Source of the DNA: Ga0077555 sp963746315 | GTDB lineage: Bacteria > Pseudomonadota > Alphaproteobacteria > Rhizobiales > Hyphomicrobiaceae | DNA: 64,000 bases | Direction of reading: 5' to 3' | Assembly (NCBI GenBank): GCA_963746315.1 | Contig: CAVVAR010000005.1 | Span: 660,639 to 724,638 of the forward strand | Part shown: in pieces, positions 45,976-55,066 of the stretch | Layout of the letters: the number at the start of each line of letters is the position of its first letter | Numbering within the stretch: the stretch's first letter is position 1 | Translations under genes and position numbers: made by a program | The notes under the pieces: generated by a model | The model's input: only the letters and a program-made list of their open reading frames with translations | The model's database searches: none | Told to the model about the DNA's origin: nothing

Positions 45976-46422
45976 ATGGCTAAGTCTCGACGCTCGGCTG
46001 ATGCGACACCCGATCTCTTTGATGCCTCCCGAAAGCGTGCGGCCCCGGCAGACGTGCGTCGGGACGCACCGCGTGAGACCAGCAGCCTACTTCCATCGGA
46101 TCTCTACGGAGCGCTCAGCAAGTTGTCGGACGCCGATCTCAAACGGCTGACGGATGCGGTTACGGCCGAGTCTGAACGGCGCAATCCAATCTCGACGAAG
46201 CCAACCGGCGAGGAACAGCGCTTCAGCGCGCCGCACGCGTCAAAGAAGACAAACCCGCGTTCTCGTGTTCCGAAGCTCGAGCCGGTCCCACTGACCCCTG
46301 GAAGACTGAACGCGATCCGCGCCGCACTTGGTGCCGGGATCAAGGTTTCGACTGTCGCCCGTCAGTTTGGCGTGAGCCAAGCCGCGATCCAGAAGGCATT
46401 GAAACGCGACGATGCTACGTGA
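45976..46422 (+). CDS. Small HTH protein with a resolvase-like C-terminal helix-turn-helix
   Basis: The protein is 148 aa. The N-terminal half is basic and low-complexity with a LPSDLYGALSKLSDADLKRL helix pair. The C-terminus, LTPGRLNAIRAALGAGIKVSTVARQFGVSQAAIQKAL (two helices), matches the HTH of Hin/resolvase-type proteins. No catalytic resolvase domain is present, so it is probably a DNA-binding protein or a remnant. The ATG at 45976 is used; an earlier in-frame start at 45892 adds no support. Confidence 0.55.
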   Translation: MAKSRRSADATPDLFDASRKRAAPADVRRDAPRETSSLLPSDLYGALSKLSDADLKRLTDAVTAESERRNPISTKPTGEEQRFSAPHASKKTNPRSRVPKLEPVPLTPGRLNAIRAALGAGIKVSTVARQFGVSQAAIQKALKRDDAT

Positions 46423-47011
46423 CGTCTGTTCTCGAGTGAGTGGCGATACGAGAGCGGCCCGCGTAGAGGTAGAGTCCAGTGCTACCGGCTCAATCGGTAT
46501 TGGCTGATCGGTGCCCTACGCCCCCCCCTACGGGCAAGTTCGACGAAAATATACAGAATGTATGGACCGGCTGCGTGCCGCAAGTGAGATTCCAGCGATG
46601 GACGACGGAAGTCGCAGATATGTATCCGGCCTGTTGGTCGACTCGGTTGAAGTCGTGGCCTTGATGGGAATACGCACGCGCCTTGGGTCTCATTAGCGGT
46701 CAGGCCGGCAAGCGGCCATCCTGTATATCAGACTCCCGGTGCGTAAATTCATCCGTTCCATCGAGCAAACTCAGTCGCGTACCTCGTTGCCTGGTTTTCA
46801 GTTGGGGGTCCTCATCTCCGTTTCTTTGTTCGGTTTGATGGACCCGTTTCTCCGCCCCGGCCCATACCTTGCCCTCGCCGTCGCGTGCAGAGCCCGTCAT
46901 GGACGCGCCCTGCACTTGCGCGCCCCTTGTGGGCTTGTCCTTGACGGGGTCGAGCCCGACGGCAGACTGGTTGTGGCTCAGCGGACATCATATGTGTGTC
47001 ATCGCTCATGC
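46423..47011. other. Region without a clear gene before the IS110 remnant
   Basis: About 590 bp. It is probably flanking and terminal sequence of the IS110-type element, but no inverted repeat or coding sequence could be supported. Confidence 0.45.
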
Positions 47012-47492
47012 TCAGACTGTCATTGCTTCATCGAACTTCCTGTTGTGCCGCAACACGCTCCAGGCGATGCGGGCGAGCTTATTGGCAAGCGCCGCTTCAA
47101 GCTTGTTGCGGTGCATACGTCCGGTGGCGGCCGAGAGCCAAGCTCCGAAGCTGAATTTCTCCCAGTTTGCTGGCCGCATCAGAATGATGTTGGCAGCCTG
47201 AATGTAGAGTGTGCGCAGATATTTGCTCCCGCGCTTGGATAGCCGCCCGAGAATTGGTCGTCCTCCCGTGGAGTACTGGCGGGGAACGAGGCCAATCCAC
47301 GCCCCGAAATCCCGCCCCCGCGCAAACGCCTCGCCAGTGCCAATCGCGGCCACCGTGGCGGTCGAGATCAACGGGCCAATGCTCGGTATCGTCATGAGCC
47401 GCTGGCAGTGTCTCTCGCGCTTGCTGACGGCTTCGATCTCGTCCGTAACAGCCTCGATACGACGATCCAGATGGGCCCAATCCTCTTGCAGG
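47012..47492 (-). pseudogene. IS110-family transposase, 3' fragment
   Basis: The sequence encodes the C-terminal (Tnp_20/IS116) half: LQEDWAHLDRRIEAVTDEIEAV, CQRLMTIPSIGPLISTATVAAIG, FARGRDFGAWIGLVPRQYSTGG, LGRLSKRGSKYLRTLYIQAA and a short tail ending SVLRHNRKFDEAMTV. These are diagnostic of IS110 transposases. The N-terminal DEDD catalytic part is absent. The coding frame is cut by the 30-bp palindrome at 47493. It is therefore a remnant. Confidence 0.85.
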
Positions 47493-47522
47493 GTAAGCCT
47501 GCGGCGAGCGCCGCAGGCTTAC
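47493..47522. repeat. 30-bp perfect palindrome resembling an IS66 end
   Basis: GTAAGCCTGCGGCG, AG, CGCCGCAGGCTTAC form a perfect 14-bp inverted repeat with a 2-base centre. Its first 25 bases match the end of the IS66 element at 58984-59008 with a single substitution. It lies exactly where the IS110 transposase reading frame is lost. Confidence 0.75.
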
Positions 47523-47864
47523 CGTCAATCAGGCCGCGCGTCGCAACGGTGGTGCCCCAATTGGCCGGCATGCGCAACAACGACCGCCGGCGACAAGGGC
47601 GGCCATATGATGGCACCCGGTTCGCCTGCACACGTCGCTCGTAGTTCTGCTGATCCAAGAACGTCAGCAAGCAGCACTTCGGGCTTGGTGGAAGTCGCCC
47701 CAACCAGGCCTTGCGTGTCAGCAAGAGCGTCACCGCCGGTCAACGGTCTCGATCGCTTCGGAGAGACGACGCGAACGTCTATTTTCGTTGCTCGTCGCGT
47801 TCGCCCCTACCGAAACCTTCGATACAGGACACGAGTGGCTCATTCGGCGGTGACAGATGTCAAG
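47523..47864. other. Region without a recognised gene
   Basis: About 340 bp between the palindrome and the GYD gene. Minus-strand frames exist but I could not support a family. It may be further insertion-sequence debris. Confidence 0.4.
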
Positions 47865-48197
47865 TTATCGGGCGGGCTTATAAGTCTTCGCGACCGCTCC
47901 AGCCTTCTTGAGGGCTTCGACGCCTTGGGCGCCCGTTATCAGTGGAGTGGTTTTTCCGGATTTGACTGCTCCGCCTGCTGCGATCGCCATGGCGATCCCT
48001 GCCATGCTCTCGGTATTCGGCACATCAGCAATCACGACCAGATCGTACTCGCCCATGCAGAGCCAACCGCCAATCAATTTGCCCCCGACAGCCTCGCATG
48101 CTTGCCGGGCAACATTCTCAATCCGATCCTGCGGGTTCTTGACCTGGGCGGCCCAAGAGTCAGGCGCATATGCAGCCTGATACATGAACAACGGCAT
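47865..48197 (-). CDS. GYD domain-containing protein
   Basis: The protein is 110 aa and shows the GYD fold: YQAAYAPDSWAAQVKNPQDR, GGKLIGGWLCMGEYDLVVIADVPN, AMAIAAGGAVKSGKTTPLIT and a C-terminal AGAVAKTYKPAR. It belongs to the dimeric alpha/beta barrel group of small catabolic proteins. The ATG at 48197 has GGAGG 6 bases upstream; a TTG at 48203 is the alternative. It is divergent from the cluster beginning at 48777. Confidence 0.85.
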   Translation of the reverse strand: MPLFMYQAAYAPDSWAAQVKNPQDRIENVARQACEAVGGKLIGGWLCMGEYDLVVIADVPNTESMAGIAMAIAAGGAVKSGKTTPLITGAQGVEALKKAGAVAKTYKPAR

Positions 48198-48776
48198 CTT
48201 CAACCTCCATTACTCAGTGGGTTGCAGTGACGCGCGTCTCAGTCTGCCTTATCGGCAGCAGCTCACCTTACACCTGTCGTGCCACGTTTGCCATGAACTT
48301 GAGCAATGGTGACGCGGGTGCCACTGCAGGCGCCGAATGGCATCTTCAAGGGAAGGTCGCGCGGACACCTTTGGCTACACCCTGTCGGCTGGCGAGAACG
48401 TTTCGCGTTGAAGCAAAACGGCACGTCAAAGTGACGCCGATGCTGCCCGCCCCGCTGTTGACGACCGCGGCCTTGCCGTCCAATTCCGCTCCAGCTCACC
48501 ATCATTCCGGCTCAGATGATGATCGAGCTTGGCCGTCGTGCGCCAAGGCGTCGATACTTCGCGCCCAGGCTCAGGGCGATCAAACTGGTACCATCAAGTT
48601 CCTGGTCTCCGGTTCTCCCGGTGGCGGGAGAGCGCTGCTAATTTTGTCCTGCGCTGAGCCTGTTTCTATCGACTGGAACGGCGCAGCAGCGCCATCGACC
48701 CACCCTGCTGCGAGCGATGGCGGCTGCACTCATAATCCGAGGCGCAGCGTTTGCTCCATGCAGAAGGAGGTTCTTC
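48198..48776. other. Divergent intergenic region
   Basis: About 580 bp with no supported coding sequence; it must hold promoters for the GYD gene and for the plus-strand catabolic cluster. A plus-strand frame (48227-48886) has no family support. Confidence 0.5.
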
Positions 48777-49148
48777 ATGACCGCCGTCAACATCGTCGAG
48801 TACAAGGCAATCACCGATACGATCCAGCACTATCTGAAAGGCGCCCGCTCGGGCAAAGGCGCCGACATGCGGCCTGCATTCCATGAGCAAGCCACCATCT
48901 TCGGCTACGTGGGCCCAGATCTTTTTGCAGGTCCTATCGAACGTCTCTTCGAGTGGAATGACAACAACGGTGCTGCTGTCGACGTGGTGCCACATGTCTC
49001 AATCCTCGATGTGGTCGGGACCGTGGCCATCGCCCGTATCGAAGCCGATAATTGGACCGGACATCGCTTCACCGACTTCTTCACGTTGCTGAAGGTCGAT
49101 GGACGGTGGAAGATCATGAACAAGGTCTTCCATCTGCACGCGGCTTGA
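48777..49148 (+). CDS. NTF2-like / lumazine-binding-type small protein
   Basis: The protein is 123 aa. The NTF2/lumazine-binding pattern is visible: VEYKAITDTIQHYLKGA, ATIFGYVGPDLFAGPIERLFEW, VVGTVAIARIEADNWTGHRFTDFFTLLK and DGRWKIMNKVFHLH. Such proteins act as small hydrolases, isomerases or ligand binders in catabolic operons. AAGGAGG precedes the ATG by 6 bases, fixing the start. It is the first gene of the plus-strand cluster. Confidence 0.85.
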   Translation: MTAVNIVEYKAITDTIQHYLKGARSGKGADMRPAFHEQATIFGYVGPDLFAGPIERLFEWNDNNGAAVDVVPHVSILDVVGTVAIARIEADNWTGHRFTDFFTLLKVDGRWKIMNKVFHLHAA

Positions 49149-49271
49149 AGCTGGGAGTGCGGGGTGGAGCCTCGTCCGCCCCGGAGCCCTTGTTGCCGCT
49201 TTCCCCGGGCGGCACTTGCGCATAGCGTTTCTCGGACCATTGATCGAAGAAGGCCACTCGCGAGATTGCCC

Positions 49272-50726
49272 ATGCAGCTGTCATTCGAGATCGATCCTTC
49301 GGCGCCGCACTCGCTTCAGTCGCAACTGGTCGGCGAGATCAGCACGTCGATCACCACGGGACGACTGCAGCCCGGTACGCGTCTGCCAGGGACGCGGGCA
49401 CTCAGCGAGCAACTTGGTGTCTCCAGGAACACAGTTCTGCTGGCCTTTGCGGCACTCGAAGCCGAGGGGTTCGTGGAGACACGCAAGGGATCCGGGACCT
49501 TCGTGAGTGCGGTTTCGCCCGAAGCAATGCCGTTCGAACCACAGCCCCAGGTCACGAAGCGCAGGCCGGTCAAGCCGAAGACCGAACGCCCCATCGTCTG
49601 CGATTTCAAGCTTGAAGCGGTCGACCCCGACCTGTTTCCCGCCGCCGTGTGGCGCCGGCTCATGATGCGACGAATCCAGTCGTCGCAGTTTAATCTGGGC
49701 AGGGTCGACGATCGCCAGGGATCGCTGGACCTGCGTCAGTCGCTCTGCCGCTTCCTCGGCGCCAGCCGCGGAATGTCCGTAAGACCCGAGCAGATCCTGA
49801 TTGTCTCGAGCATCCAGCAGGCAACAAACGTCGTCGGTCAGATGTACGTCACGCCGGGATCTCCGGTCGTCGTCGAGCGGCCTGGGTGCAGCCTGATTGC
49901 GCCGATCTACTCCCGGGCCGGAGCCGAGATCGTGCCTATCCCCACGGATTGCGATGGCCTGCAAACGGACCTGCTGCCCGACCTTCGCCACGCACTGGTC
50001 GCGGTCACCCCGGAGCGGCAGTTTCCGATGGGCTACACGATGTCCATTGCGCGGCGACACGCGCTTCTCGAATGGGCGGGGCGCCAGGATGCGCATGTCT
50101 TCGAGGTCGATTTCGACAGTGATTTTCGCTACGAAGGCTCGCCGAAACCGGCACTCCAAGCCCTGGATGCCAATCACAGGTTCATCCATGCCGGTTCGTT
50201 TGCCCTGACGATCGGACCCGGCCTGCGCCTTGGCTATCTCGTCGTGCCGCCGACGCTGGTCGGCAAGGCGCTCGAGGCACTTCGGCTGCTCGATCATGCC
50301 TATCCCTGCCAGACGCAAGGTGGCGCGCCGTGGCTCGATCAAGCCGTGCTGTGCGACTTCATCGATACCGGTGGCTACGACCGGCAGCTGCGGCGCCTTC
50401 GCAAGGCCTACATGGAGCGGCGGGATGCCCTCGTGCAATCGCTGCAACGTCATTTTGGCGATTGCGAGCTACTGGGGACAGCGTCCGGCACGCACTTGAT
50501 CTGGCGGCTGCCATCGCACCTGCCCGATGCCCTGCAATGTCAGGCTCTGGCGCGGGAAGCCGGCATCGTTGTCAACACATTGCAGCAGGAAACCATCACC
50601 GGTCCGGAATTCCTGGCCGACTGGAATCGCTATCTCCTTTTGGGCTATGCAGACGTGAAGCCCGAGACGATCAGGACTGCCGTGAGGCGACTGGCCGAGG
50701 CGCTGGCCAACTTGCGTTTTGCTTAG
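49272..50726 (+). CDS. MocR-type (GntR + aminotransferase) regulator lacking the PLP lysine
   Basis: The protein is 484 aa. The N-terminal GntR winged helix is clear (QLVGEISTSITTGRLQPGTRLPGTRALSEQLGVSRNTVLLAFAALEAEGFVETRKGSGTF, broken over three helices). The C-terminal aminotransferase-fold domain follows. At the position of the Schiff-base lysine, where related proteins read GTFSKTL, this protein reads GSFALTI, placing Leu at residue 312. The usual DDY near the PLP site is DF here (Asp280, Phe281). It therefore cannot make the normal internal aldimine. It probably regulates the downstream catabolic genes with another ligand. Confidence 0.8.
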   Translation: MQLSFEIDPSAPHSLQSQLVGEISTSITTGRLQPGTRLPGTRALSEQLGVSRNTVLLAFAALEAEGFVETRKGSGTFVSAVSPEAMPFEPQPQVTKRRPVKPKTERPIVCDFKLEAVDPDLFPAAVWRRLMMRRIQSSQFNLGRVDDRQGSLDLRQSLCRFLGASRGMSVRPEQILIVSSIQQATNVVGQMYVTPGSPVVVERPGCSLIAPIYSRAGAEIVPIPTDCDGLQTDLLPDLRHALVAVTPERQFPMGYTMSIARRHALLEWAGRQDAHVFEVDFDSDFRYEGSPKPALQALDANHRFIHAGSFALTIGPGLRLGYLVVPPTLVGKALEALRLLDHAYPCQTQGGAPWLDQAVLCDFIDTGGYDRQLRRLRKAYMERRDALVQSLQRHFGDCELLGTASGTHLIWRLPSHLPDALQCQALAREAGIVVNTLQQETITGPEFLADWNRYLLLGYADVKPETIRTAVRRLAEALANLRFA

Positions 50727-50883
50727 AAGCGCACTTTCGATCCGGTGGCGCGAATGACCGAAAAAGGAGGAATTGCGAGGCCGCCTCTCGGCATTTTTGT
50801 TGTTGTCAGCCTCTTTGACCGGTGTGAAGCTGACTTCCTCTTGACGTCGGTTGTGTGACCGAACCGAGCGCTTGGAGTGCGAC

Positions 50884-51174
50884 ATGACAGCGTATCTATT
50901 GTTGGACATCGATGCTCACGACGCGGAGGGATTTCAAGAGTACCGATCCAAAGCGTCCGCATTCATTGCAGAGCACGGTGGTGAATATCTCGTGCGCGGT
51001 GGAGAATTCGAGGTCGTCGAAGGTGATTGGCACCCACATCGCCTCGTGATTTTCAAATTTCCGGATCGACAAGCGATCCGCAACTTCTTCGCCGATCCGG
51101 ACTACACAGACGTTGCAGCCATACGATTCCGCAGCTCCAAGACGCTCGCCATTGCCGTCGACGGCATCGACTGA
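50884..51174 (+). CDS. DUF1330 domain-containing protein
   Basis: The protein is 96 aa. The dimeric alpha/beta-barrel pattern is YLLLDIDAHDAEGFQEYRSKASAFIAEHGGEYLVRGG (strand-helix-strand, split), then RLVIFKFPDRQAIRNFF and a C-terminal RSSKTLAIAVDGID. GGAG precedes the ATG. A second DUF1330 gene lies 1.9 kb downstream. The role is unknown; relatives bind small organic ligands or act as monooxygenase-type barrels. Confidence 0.85.
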   Translation: MTAYLLLDIDAHDAEGFQEYRSKASAFIAEHGGEYLVRGGEFEVVEGDWHPHRLVIFKFPDRQAIRNFFADPDYTDVAAIRFRSSKTLAIAVDGID

Positions 51175-51243
51175 TGAAGCGGTCCGTGCCCAGGCCACGA
51201 TTATCACCCCTTCCAAGCCTCGATATTCATGGGAGAAGCAGAC

Positions 51244-52429
51244 GTGAACGCGTCGTATTCTGCAAGCGATGCAGCTCATCACATCGTCACCGCCGCCCGC
51301 GCCCTTGCACCACAAATTGTTGCTGCGCGTGACGAGGCAGAGCAGCTGCGTCGGACACCTCCAACACTTGCCAAGGCACTGACTAACGCCGGCCTCTACC
51401 AGATGTTCCTACCGCGATCTGTTGGTGGGATGGAGTTGCCACCGCTTACTGCATTCGAAGCCATCGAGGAGCTCTCAAAGGCCGACGGTTCTGTTGGCTG
51501 GTGTGCCATGATCGCCTCGGATGTTGCCATGATCACTGGTTGGCTCCCGACCGAGACTGTCCGAAAGATGGCTGGGTCGCCTCCCGATTTGCGGGCTGCA
51601 GGCTCGCTTCGGCCTCAGGGCAAGGCTTGGCCGGTGGATGGCGGTTACCGGGTGAAGGGACAGTGGAATTTTGCGAGCGGCATCATGCACGCAAATTGGC
51701 TCTACTGCCCGACCATCATCATGGATGGCGACAAGCCACAAATGACGCCTGCGGGAACACCCAAGGTCCGGGCAATGTGGCTTCCAATTGAAGACGCCAC
51801 GATCATCGACACATGGCAGACGATCGGGATGCGCGGGACGGGCAGCCAGGATTTCACTGTCGACGACAAGTTCGTTCCCGAGGACCGGACTTGTTTCATT
51901 GCCGAGCCACCCATCGAGAGGGGAGCACTTTTCAGTCCGCGGCTGTTTCTGGTCAATCTCTGGGTAACAACAGCGGGGAATGCTCTCGGTATCGCCCGGG
52001 GCGCCATAGATACGTTCGTCGACATGGCACTCCGCGATGCGACGACGCAGTCGACCGCCCTGCTGCGCGATCGCCCTCTTGTGCAGTCGCGCGTGGGAAC
52101 CGCCGAAGCCATCCTGAATGCGGCGAGAACCTATGTTGTGCACGCCGTCGATGCTGCCTGGCAGGCTGTTCGCAACAACGAGCCGGATCCATCGCGCCAG
52201 ATTGCCGATGCTCGCCTTGCGATCACGCACGCCATTCATGAAGTCCGTGCGTGTTGTCGACATCATATTCCACGCTGCGGGAACCAATGCGATCTATACG
52301 CGGAACCCACTGGAGCGGCATTTCCGCGACGTTCACGTCGCTGTCCAGCACAACTCCGCATTTCCGGCTCATTACGAGTCTGCGGGAAAGGTTCTGATGG
52401 GGCTGAGGCCGTCTGATCCGGGGTGGTGA
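51244..52429 (+). pseudogene. Acyl-CoA-dehydrogenase-fold flavin monooxygenase with an apparent frameshift
   Basis: The N-terminal ~330 aa match Acyl-CoA_dh_2-type flavin monooxygenases (HsaA-like): LTNAGLYQMFLPRSVGGMELPPLTAFEAIEELSKADGSVGWCAM (several segments), GYRVKGQWNFASGIMHANWL and GTGSQDFTVDDKFVPED. Near 52238-52245 the frame breaks (HEVRACC). Skipping one base restores the expected ending SVRVVDIIFHAAGTNAIYTR, PLERHFRDVHVAVQH and a stop at 52429. One extra base explains it. The GTG at 51244 has GGGAGAAG upstream; ATG at 51229 is an alternative. Confidence 0.8.
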
Positions 52430-52535
52430 CACACATGGGGAGTATCCCGGAATGGCGTGGCTGGAGGTGGAGAGAAACAGCCCACCAGCTCTGGCCATCC
52501 GGTTTCTTGACGAAGCTTGAAGTTGGGAGGAAAGC

Positions 52536-52934
52536 ATGAAGCGCGAACGCATTGATCCTGGTTGGGCCTGGACGAAGAAGTTCAACTTCTGGGTCGGCTG
52601 GAAGATGGGCGAGTCGGTTCAGCTATCCGGTCTTGTCGCCTTCGATTCCGACGGTGGCGTCATTGGAATGGGCGACTGCTACGCCCAGACCAAGCAGACC
52701 TTCGCGAATATCGAGCAGGCACTCGCAAGCGCCGGAGCAACGATGTCGGATGTCGTGAAGATTACCACCTACCTGACCGACATGGCCAACTACCAGGCCT
52801 TCAGCAGAGCCCGCGCAGAGACGTTCCCAAATGGTGTCCCGTCGAGCACCACGGTTTGCTCTCCGCAGCTTATCGTGCCCGATCTTCTCGTCGAGATTGA
52901 AGCCGTGGCGATCATTGGCAGCGGCCGGGGTTAG
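52536..52934 (+). CDS. RidA-family protein
   Basis: The protein is 132 aa. RidA/YjgF landmarks are visible: VQLSGLVAFDSDGGVIGMGD, QTKQTFANIEQALASAGATMSDVVKITTYLTDMANYQAFSRARAE (split over helix and strand) and PSSTTVCSPQLIVPDLLVEIEAVAI. RidA proteins deaminate reactive enamine/imine intermediates; subfamilies in catabolic operons act on specific pathway products. GGAGG precedes the ATG. Confidence 0.88.
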   Translation: MKRERIDPGWAWTKKFNFWVGWKMGESVQLSGLVAFDSDGGVIGMGDCYAQTKQTFANIEQALASAGATMSDVVKITTYLTDMANYQAFSRARAETFPNGVPSSTTVCSPQLIVPDLLVEIEAVAIIGSGRG

Positions 52935-53082
52935 ACAGCATGGGAAGCACTGCTCTCGAGCCGAGCGGCCATCCGAAGGGACCGGCTGCGGGGAGCGAAA
53001 GGACTTGTGGGGACGCGCCGAGCTAACGGTCGAAAACCGACGACAGCAACTGGGCATCAACTTGCAGAAGGAGCCGAACACA

Positions 53083-53379
53083 ATGCCGAAAGGATATCTG
53101 ATCGCTGAGCTGGAAGTAACAAACATGGCCGGATACGAGGAATATCGACGACAGGTTCCAGCAACGATAGCAGCCTATGGGGGGCGCTACGTCGTCCGGG
53201 CCGGACCAGCAACTCTCCTAGAAGGCAGCGGTGGACCCGGGCGCATGGTGGTCCTGGAGTTCGATAGTCCCGAGAAGGCAATGGCCTGGTACAATTCCCC
53301 CGAATATCAGGCGATCCTTCCACACAGGCTCAACAACTGCACTGGCCGGGCAATCATCGTCTCTGGGCACGACGAGTGA
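53083..53379 (+). CDS. DUF1330 domain-containing protein (second copy)
   Basis: The protein is 98 aa. The pattern is IAELEVTNMAGYEEYRRQVP, GGRYVVRAGPATLLEGSG, MVVLEFDSPEKAMAWYNSPEYQAILPHR (split over two segments). The fold and motif order match the first DUF1330 gene and the family. The ATG at 53083 lies downstream of AAGGAGC. It sits between RidA and the acyl-CoA ligase. Confidence 0.85.
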   Translation: MPKGYLIAELEVTNMAGYEEYRRQVPATIAAYGGRYVVRAGPATLLEGSGGPGRMVVLEFDSPEKAMAWYNSPEYQAILPHRLNNCTGRAIIVSGHDE

Positions 53380-53457
53380 AGTGGGTGCTTCCTTGCCACA
53401 GTCGTCTTGCCGAACCGCAGGCATAGAAGCTTCATCCAGAGTGGATAGGAAGACGCC

Positions 53458-54996
53458 ATGGTTGCCACGATCGCGGAGATCCTGCCCCACGCCGCCCGCA
53501 GGTACGGGGATAAGACCGCGCTCATCGTCGAGAACCGACCGTTCTCTTTCCGCGAGCTGGATACCTTGTCGAACCGGGTCGCCAATGGTTTGAGTGCTTC
53601 GGGAGTCAAGGCAGGCGATCGAGTGACGCTCTACGGTCCGAACTGCTGGGAATGGCTGGTGTCCTACTACGGCATTGCCAAGACCGGTGCCGTCGTGAAC
53701 CCGATCAACGTGATGTTGACTCCGGAAGAGGTTCGTTACGCTGTGACGGATGCCGGCGCCCGCGCGGTGGTCGCGTCTCCCGACAAGGGTGAGGCGCTGC
53801 TGGACATGAAGGGCACAGCCGATCTGTCGGAGGTCGTCCTTTGGGGCGAGGCGCCGGCGACCGGTGCCACGATGCTGAGCGACTGGCTGCAGAGAGGAAA
53901 GCCGCAGTTTGCTTTCCACCAGCGGAACGTCTCCGACTTGGCTGCCATCTGCTACACGTCCGGTACGACCGGTCATCCCAAGGGAGCGATGCAAAGTCAT
54001 CGCGCCGTCGTTGGCGCTGCCGTGGGGACTGCGCTGATGGCAGCCCGGACGTCGCAGGATAGGGTCATCAATGCTCTGCCGTTGCCGCACGTCTACGGGA
54101 GCTGCGTCTTCAACGCGGCCATGATGGCTGGCTCGACCCTGATCCTCATTCCCCGTTTCAACGAGATTGCAGTTCTCACCGCAATTGCCGAGCACAAGGC
54201 AACACTGATGGACGGTGTGCCGACCGCCTACTACTACCTTCTGGCACATTCTGATTTCGAGAAGTACGACCTCTCAAGCCTCACGCGGTGCTGGGTCGGA
54301 GGGCAGACGCTCCCGGCAGCCAAGTCGCTCGAATTCACCGACCGAACCGGGTGTCCGGTTCACGAAGCGTGGGGCATGACGGAGCTTGCCGGGGCTACCT
54401 CCGCCAATCCCGTCTATGGGCCAAACAAGCCGGGTACGATCGGGCTCCCCTATCCAGGCAATGCCTTCCGCGTTGTCGACGTCGATGATCCCGACAAGGA
54501 AATGCCGGTGGGCGAGCGCGGCGAGCTGATGTACCGGGGCCCGCTCGTCATGGACGGCTATTACAATAATCCAAAGGGAACGGCCGAGACGATCCGGCCC
54601 GACGGATGGCTGCATACGGGCGACATCGCCACGATGGACGAGGACGGCTATGCCACAATCGTCGATCGCAAGAAGGACATGATCCTCACCGCCGGTTTCA
54701 ATGTCTATCCCGCCGAGATCGAGCGTGTGATCTGCATGCATCCGGATGTGGCGCTCGCGGCGGTTGGCGGTGTTTCTGATGAAGCCAAAGGCGAGCTGGC
54801 GAAGGCCTATGTGATCCTGAAGCCCGGCGCAAAGCTGTCGCGCGAGGCGCTTATCACACACTGTCGCCAGCATCTGGCTTCCTACAAAGTCCCGCGTGCC
54901 GTCCAATTCGTCGAGACCGTGCCAACGACATCCTCGGGCAAGATCATGCGCAGGATGCTCAAGGACGTGGACGACGGAACAATAGACATCAAATGA
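53458..54996 (+). CDS. Class I acyl-CoA ligase (AMP-forming)
   Basis: The protein is 512 aa. The phosphate-binding loop is AICYTSGTTGHPKGAMQSH. Core motifs are HEAWGMTELAG, DGWLHTGDIATMDEDGYATIVDRKKDMIL (split) and a C-terminal lysine in TSSGKIMRRMLK. It activates a carboxylic acid to its CoA thioester with ATP. The specific acid is unknown. It is preceded closely by DUF1330 and followed 70 bp later by the CoA-transferase gene, indicating a CoA-linked catabolic route. Confidence 0.9.
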   Translation: MVATIAEILPHAARRYGDKTALIVENRPFSFRELDTLSNRVANGLSASGVKAGDRVTLYGPNCWEWLVSYYGIAKTGAVVNPINVMLTPEEVRYAVTDAGARAVVASPDKGEALLDMKGTADLSEVVLWGEAPATGATMLSDWLQRGKPQFAFHQRNVSDLAAICYTSGTTGHPKGAMQSHRAVVGAAVGTALMAARTSQDRVINALPLPHVYGSCVFNAAMMAGSTLILIPRFNEIAVLTAIAEHKATLMDGVPTAYYYLLAHSDFEKYDLSSLTRCWVGGQTLPAAKSLEFTDRTGCPVHEAWGMTELAGATSANPVYGPNKPGTIGLPYPGNAFRVVDVDDPDKEMPVGERGELMYRGPLVMDGYYNNPKGTAETIRPDGWLHTGDIATMDEDGYATIVDRKKDMILTAGFNVYPAEIERVICMHPDVALAAVGGVSDEAKGELAKAYVILKPGAKLSREALITHCRQHLASYKVPRAVQFVETVPTTSSGKIMRRMLKDVDDGTIDIK

Positions 54997-55066
54997 GCGG
55001 TTGTGACGGGGGGACGCGGCTCTCGGATTCCGTGAGAAGGCGCAGACGAGGGAAAGGAATTACTTG

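Noticed and set aside
48227..48886. 219-aa plus-strand frame before the NTF2-like gene
   Set aside because: It overlaps the better-supported NTF2-like start at 48777 and shows no domain.
51244..52429. Programmed frameshifting in the monooxygenase gene
   Set aside because: No slippery heptamer or downstream structure is evident, and the break matches an insertion pattern seen elsewhere.
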